From positions 29,479,618 to 29,543,617 of the forward strand of contig CP141128.1 of the NCBI GenBank assembly GCA_035236585.1: a stretch of 64,000 nucleotides of DNA, read 5' to 3'. The notes beneath the pieces were generated by a model. That model worked only from the letters and a program-made list of their open reading frames with translations. It ran no database searches and was not told where the DNA came from. Below, piece after piece: positions 58,932-64,000 of this stretch. Numbering within the stretch: the stretch's first letter is position 1; every line of letters begins with the position of its first letter. The translations under genes were made by a program, and so were the position numbers. This DNA comes from Warburgia ugandensis (lineage: Eukaryota > Streptophyta > Magnoliopsida > Canellales > Canellaceae).

Positions 58932-60770
58932 TGGTCTAGTGCTAATTGCTTAATTTTGGCTAAAAGACCGCTAGTTTAGCATTCAACTAGATTATCTAAT
59001 TGTCCAAATGTCAAATTTTAGCTTGATTAACCATCTAGACCTTAATCAACGGTTAAATGATCATTCGAGCTTATTAAAGGATTAATGAATAGTTTGATTA
59101 TTCTAATTTAGTGTTTTATTTTACAGATCAACTAAAAGAAATTGGATGGCTCGGATTTAATCTCAATGGGGTAGATCAAGTAGAGATCAAGAGGAAGAAT
59201 CCTAATTGAATTTCAAGAGGAAGAATCCTAATTGAATTACAATAGGAAGAATCCTAATTGAAATAGAGAAAGAAGAAGAGTACTAGATGGAAATAAGAGG
59301 AACTTGTTGGAGAAAAACAAGGAACAAAAAGGCTATAAAGAGGAAGCCGCATGGGGGAGAGTGTGGTTGGTTTTTCTTTGGTCTTTGTTGTTGAATTTTC
59401 TTTCCTTCCTAAGTTCGTTTGTTATACTTTCCTTTCAATCTCCATTCATCTAAGCACATTCAACGCATCAGCCCCTTCTTCTCTTCCTCTTTACCCTCTC
59501 TATTTCACATTCAAACCCAAGCAAGGCCAAGATTTCTCCTCAGCCCAAACCAGCACCGCACCCTTCTCTTTCATTCTCCCTCTCTTGTTTCCATTGCACT
59601 TCCATACCTCTCCCAGCTTTCAACACCCCAGCCATCACACCTTCGTTCAAGGCCTTTCTATTTTGCCCCACCTTCCCTGTTTCTCCATAGTACAAACCTA
59701 GATCGGAAGAAAACACCAATCGCACAGCCTAGTCATGCATGACCCAAGTCTACTCACCCCAACCTTTTCCACATACTCCCGATCTTCGTCTCTCAATTCC
59801 CAATTTTTTCCACCGCTTACTGTTTTCTCTCCACTACCCAGACTGGCCACCTTTATTTCCCACATCTTCTCAACGCACCAGACAGCTAGCCCCTCTCCCC
59901 ATCACTGGTTTCCCTGCATCCTCACTAGCCCAGGTGTCATTTTTTTCCCTGCATCCTCTGCTTCCAATCTCCATCTCTCTCTCGTGCTCATCTCTCCACC
60001 AGCCGGGAGCTCTTCCATCTGCCCTTCACCCATCTCCTATTTGCCACTTCAAGGACAAGCACCCAGCGCACCAGACAAAGGCCAAACATGCCCATCTCCA
60101 AGCAGACGACGTCCAGGCACATCTGCTACCAGATTTTCACCGGCCAGGAGCAAGCCCCAGTCCAAATCAAGTCCAGCACTGCTCCCGACGGGCCAGACAT
60201 CTACTACGGACGTCTCGGAGAAGGAAACTCGAACTGGGTTTCCTCCCGCGTTGCTGCCCTTTTTCCCCCTTCCTCCTCCAAATCCATCTTCTCCACAGGT
60301 CATCCCCTTCATTGGGTTCCTGGTTTTTTGTTAAAAACCAGAGTTTGAACAGAATGACGGTTTTGCCCTTCATCTTTAAATGAAATGACAATTCTGTTCA
60401 ATTCCAGTAATGACATCCGTGTCCCTTGTTTAATGACATCTGTATCCCCATTTTATTTACATATGTGTCCCTGTTCTATTTAAGCTTTATTTTATCCATC
60501 TTTTGACAGTGTTATCCAAGGAGAATGCCATCCAAGGACAGTGTGATTCAAGGACGTTTTGATTAGTTTTATTTTGTTTTCTGGAATTGAAAGTTAATTA
60601 AAATACATCAACTGAATAAATTTGAATGATTATGATAGTTTTGTTTTTCTCATCAAATTTCAGTAATTAAATTTTATTAAAAACTCCAATTAAAGCGAGT
60701 CCTTGTGGGTTTGACCCATATTTGCATAGCTATACTACAATAGCCCGTGCACTTGCGAAACACATCAACA
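58932..60770 (+). mobile_element. 5' LTR of Athila-like element E2
   Basis: It begins TGGTCTAGTGC where homology to the R LTR stops and ends CACATCAACA six bases before the primer site, giving about 1,839 bp with TG...CA ends. TATAAA at 59,334-59,339 divides U3 (about 400 bp) from R/U5. The R/U5 part (59,400-60,310) is unusually C-rich on this strand, giving overlapping ORFs of 116, 107, 199 and 214 aa that are Pro/Ser-rich and have no recognisable domain. A run of three near-identical 25-30-bp units (AAGAATCCTAATTGAA) lies at about 59,195-59,265. The partner LTR would be right of the window. Confidence 0.75.
59334..59339 (+). promoter_or_regulatory. TATA box of E2 LTR
   Basis: TATAAA in GGCTATAAAGAGGAAG, about 400 bp into the LTR. 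Transcription would start near 59,365. Confidence 0.6.
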
Positions 60771-60776
60771 AGTTTT

Positions 60777-60794
60777 TGGCACCGTTTTCGGGGA
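60777..60794 (+). other. Primer-binding site, tRNA-Asp type (E2)
   Basis: TGGCACCGTTTTCGGGGA matches 15 of 18 bases of the complement of plant tRNA-Asp, the usual Athila/Tat primer. It follows the LTR end after AGTTTT. Confidence 0.85.
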
Positions 60795-61942
60795 CTTGCA
60801 AAGGAGTTTTTATAAAGTTTAATTAAAAAATCCAAAAAATAAAAAAAAATTCAAAACAATAAAAAAAATTCAAAAAAATCCAGAAAAATAAAAAATATTA
60901 GGAATTGCATTTTAGGTGCATTTTTCAAATTTTTTTTAGTGCATGACCACCTAATTTCCTAAAACTGGTACTTATTTCTATTTTTCTTTTTGAGGAAACC
61001 AGGAAAGGAGAGGAAATTGGCAAGTAAATCTTCATCAACATGAAATTTTCCCTACTTTCCTAGATTAGGATTTTTTTTCTTTTGAGTGAAGCTTGTAGTG
61101 AGGACCCTTGTAAACTGCATTTTCTATTTTCATTTTAAACTGTTGTATAATACAGGGCAAGTGTGGGATAAGGTGGCCCACACTTGATCTGCATCAGAAA
61201 CCCCACTGTAAGTCTCCTCACTCATTTAAATTCCTAGATTAGGGTTTGCATTTAGAGTAAATTTGCAGTGTTTGGTAGTATAAATCATATAGACAACCTC
61301 CTCTTATAAATTATGCTTTTTTAGGTTGCATTAGTTTATTGCTTTTAATTGCATCTTAGGACAAGGTTAATGCTTTAAGGTGATATATTTGCTGATTGAA
61401 TTGCCATGGAGTGTGGAATTAATTAGTAAGGACACCCTACCCCCATAAGATCAATGGTGGATTTCATCACCACTCCTTGGCCCACCTAGGATAATCACCT
61501 TAAGCGCGCTACCCTAGCCTTCAATTCAAATTAAAATCAATCAAAAGAGACCTATAGGGCTATCACATGCTCGTAGGACCCTCTTACTAAGACTCGATTT
61601 ATTGTCACTCTAGTAGCTTTGGAGCACTGTGGTTATTGAGGGTTGTCTAATAGAGCCTTGCTCTTCCCTCACCTCCTATTGATGTTTGTGAGGTCTAAAA
61701 GCCTCTTTACACGAGGGTTGTATTAACCACCTTGCGAAGAACCCAACTGGTCAGCAATAATCAAGTCTGAAGGAGAGGAGGAGCGCTAGATTAGGCTAAT
61801 TAAAAGCATTGTCCCCACACATATTCAAGAAAATCAATATATTGCTTATTAGCCTAAGGTGTTTGACTGTGCCTTTTTGCTTGCATCACATAGAGTAAGA
61901 GTTAGCATTTAGAAGTAGGACATTTTAGATTAGGAATAGTTC
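60795..61942 (+). mobile_element. Untranslated leader of E2
   Basis: About 1.15 kb between primer site and gag. It starts with an A-rich run (60,820-60,900, repeated AAAAAATTC and AAAAATCC words). It contains the block at 61,150-61,210 (GGGCAAGTGTGGGATAAGG, CAGAAACCCCACTGTAAG) conserved in E1 and E3. The last part matches the displaced leader at 8,960-9,240. Stop codons in all frames; no gene seen. Confidence 0.7.
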
Positions 61943-63460
61943 ATGCAAGGGCATCGATCTCAGAACCTTGAGCTACTACCGTTAAACCCAGCGATTCAAC
62001 GCATCCAAAACCAAGGGGAAAGAAACCTAGTTCCTATCCCTATGGTTGAACCACCAATAGAGATTGAGCGCAAGACTATTAGAGCTTTTTATGAGCCGCT
62101 CCAACTTAACACCCCCTCCTACATAGCATTACCTCCAACTGATGTTGACCACTTTGAGTTAAAGCCGGGAGTAATTCAGTTACTCCCCACTTTTTATGGT
62201 CGAGACCGAGAAGACCCGTACCTACATATCAAGGAGTTCCTTGATATTTGCACCACATTTAGGTTCCAAAATGTTTCGGATGATTCAATTAGGTTAAGGT
62301 TATTCCCATTCTCACTTAAGGATAAAGCCAAGTCATGGCTTAATTCCTTGGAGCTAGGTTCTATACATACATGGGACCAATTGTCTAAGAAGTTCCTGAA
62401 CAAGGTCTTCCCCGTTCACAAAACAAATGCCCTGCATCGTGAAATTATAAAATTCCAACAAAGGAATGATGAACAATATTATGAATGTTGGGAACGGTGG
62501 ATTGAACTATTGCAGAAATGCCCTCACCATGGATTTAAGAAATGGCAGCAAGTTCAATACTTCTATGAGGCGTTAACACCTCAAAATAGACAAATGATAT
62601 ATGCAGCGAGTGGAGGGACCCTCATGTTAAAAGATGAAAGTGAGGCTTGGGAATTCTTTTAAACTGTAGCAGATAATTCTCAGCAATGGGATTATTCAAA
62701 TAGGAGAGAAAGAACTAACCAACCCACTAAGAAAGGAGGGATCTACGAGATAGGAGCACATACTGATCTATCTGGTAAGCTCAACTTTGTCTCTCAAAAT
62801 TTAGATAGAAGAATGAACAAGCTTGAAATAATGTTTCAATCTTTCATAGCTGTTACATTATCTCAAAAACCCCCACAAGAGGTATGCGCTACTTGTTCTA
62901 GTCCAGCCCATTTAACCTCTGAGTGTCCATCTAATAAAGCATTCCCTGAATATCTTGTAGACCAAGCGAATGCATTGAATGCATATCGCCAACCTAGCGA
63001 CAACTCATATTCTGAGACCTACAACCCTGGATGGGATAGGCATCCCAATTTATCTTGGTCAAAGAATCACCAAAATGGGGGACCATCTGGGAATCCCCTT
63101 GTTCAAGACTTTCCTCTTAGAACTACAGTTCCCCATCTGCCACCTAGCTTTCAACAACCTCTACAACAAAAGAAACCATATTTAGAGGAAAACATTCACA
63201 CTAGGATGGACCAATGTGCAAAAGATAATGATTACACTATAAAAGCCTTACACCAATTGCAAAATGAAAGTAGATAGTCAGCCAATGTCAACTCTCAAGC
63301 CATCGCTAAGTTAGAGGCGCAAATAAGCCAATTGTGTGCTGAATTACATAATAGAGGCAAGGGTCAGTTTCCTAGTGAACCCATTCCTAACCCTAAGGGT
63401 CAATTCGAGATAGGGTCAAATTCTCAAAACCATAACCTCAGGAGCATGCCAAGTCCATAA
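61943..63460 (+). pseudogene. Gag of E2, nearly intact, with in-frame stops
   Basis: The ATG at 61,943 opens a 239-aa frame that reaches a single TAA at 62,660-62,662 and continues in the same frame to TAG at 63,275 and TAA at 63,458. The first part carries the Athila retrotransposon gag domain (LRLFPFSLKDKAKSWLNSL, FLNKVFP, EIIKFQQ, YECWERW, about residues 112-200). The second has a zinc knuckle CATCSSPAHLTSEC (62,885-62,926, CX2CX4HX4C, complete), QANALNAYRQPSDNSYSET and GWDRHPNLSWSKN. Gag forms the particle that packages element RNA. The copy is coding-dead unless stops are read through, but far better kept than E1. Confidence 0.9.
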
Positions 63461-64000
63461 TCACCCTTAGGAATGGTCGTCAAATTGATAACAAAGAAGG
63501 GCAGGCTACAGAAAATGTAGAGGAAAAAGAGGCAGTAAAAATACAGGAAAAAGAGAAAATACAGAACAACCCTGTAGAACCTATAGTGGAGGCACCCTAT
63601 GTGCCTAAGGCCCCTTTTCCCCAATTATTGAATAAAGCTAGGAAGGGATCAAACTTTAATGAGTTAATGGAAGTATTTAAACATGTACAAATTAATATAC
63701 CATTGCTCAATGCAATTAAAGACATCCCGGCCTATGCAAAATTCTTAAAAGAGCTCTGCACAACAAAGCGAAAGCTTAATGTGCAAAAGAAAGCCTTCCT
63801 CACCGAACAAGTGAGCTCTTTGATTCAACACAAGACCCCACCAAAGTTTAGAGACCCAGGATGTCCCACAATCACTTGTGTCGTTGGAGATCATGTCATA
63901 GACAGGGCACTTCTTGACTTAGGGGCTAGTGTTAATTTTTTGCCATACTCTGTTTATGAGCAACTAAAACTCGGTGAGTTCAAACCAACCACTACCATGC
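63442..64000 (+). pseudogene. Protease region of E2 (continues beyond window)
   Basis: A frame shifted by -1 relative to gag opens at about 63,442 and stays open to the window end. It shows SIITLRNGRQID, VEAPYVPKAPFPQLL, KGSNFNELMEVFKHVQ, AKFLKELCTTKRKLN, KKAFLTEQVSS, then DRALLDLGASVNFLP with the catalytic Asp of the D-x-G-A motif at 63,916 (written DLGA, where the first D is catalytic). In Athila, protease matures the gag-pol product. The shift looks like a mutation because E1 aligns here in one frame. RT and integrase should follow to the right. Confidence 0.88.

Noticed and set aside
59735..60383. 199- and 214-aa ORFs as host genes
   Set aside because: Both fall inside the E2 LTR between TATA box and primer site, overlap in different frames, and reflect a C-rich strand.
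1..64000. A novel host gene cluster or defence-type system
   Set aside because: No ORF without a transposon explanation exceeds about 100 aa with recognisable content, no splice-structured gene could be pieced together, and nearly all sequence is assigned to transposons.

Overview
The window looks like intergenic heterochromatin from a flowering plant. It is AT-rich, and I found no intact host gene, tRNA, rRNA or CRISPR array. Almost every stretch can be assigned to decayed LTR retrotransposons nested inside one another. The evidence is Athila-type gag, protease, RT, RNase H and integrase remnants, primer-binding sites complementary to plant tRNA-Asp and initiator tRNA-Met, polypurine tracts, LTRs with TATA boxes, and one LINE reverse-transcriptase fragment. 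The species cannot be told from the sequence.

Left to centre (1-45,615): one minus-strand Athila-like element (E1) forms the frame. Its parts, left to right, are the 3' LTR (1-3,185), a post-integrase region (3,196-4,900), integrase (about 4,900-6,330), RNase H and the RT C-half (6,330-7,206), the RT N-half (12,118-12,967), pre-RT and protease remnants (40,801-41,440), gag (41,441-42,820), leader (42,821-43,940) and 5' LTR (43,941-45,615). A large LTR (R, 7,207-12,117) splits the RT. A 27.8-kb insertion (12,973-40,800) separates RT from protease, flanked by TTACC on both sides.

The 27.8-kb insertion is a set of shells. An outer LTR of type C (12,973-13,421 and 39,202-40,800) contains a solo LTR of type A, called A0 (13,422-15,786 and 38,904-39,201). 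A0 is in turn interrupted by a 23.1-kb block (15,787-38,898) flanked by a perfect ACATG duplication. The block is built from a noncoding LTR retrotransposon family: LTRs of about 2.6 kb, a 3.0-3.4-kb internal region with no long ORF, an initiator-Met primer site and a gypsy-like polypurine tract. It resembles a LARD, a large non-autonomous derivative. Both ends of the block are LTR 3' ends, so it is internally inverted. It also holds a partial copy of a 10.7-kb tandem duplication and a three-LTR chain.

Right side (45,616-64,000): a second Athila relative on the minus strand (E3), which has lost its polymerase; a broken R-type LTR (R'); a noncoding element with diverged LTRs (element B, 49,855-58,362, minus); and the 5' end of a much better preserved Athila-like element (E2, from 58,932, plus) that runs off the window with LTR, primer site, leader, gag and the start of protease.

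The main candidates for something unusual are the inverted 23-kb block with its clean target-site duplication, the conserved noncoding family, and regulatory-looking palindromes in its LTRs. I see no sign of a coding system beyond transposons. Distances and identities were judged by eye.
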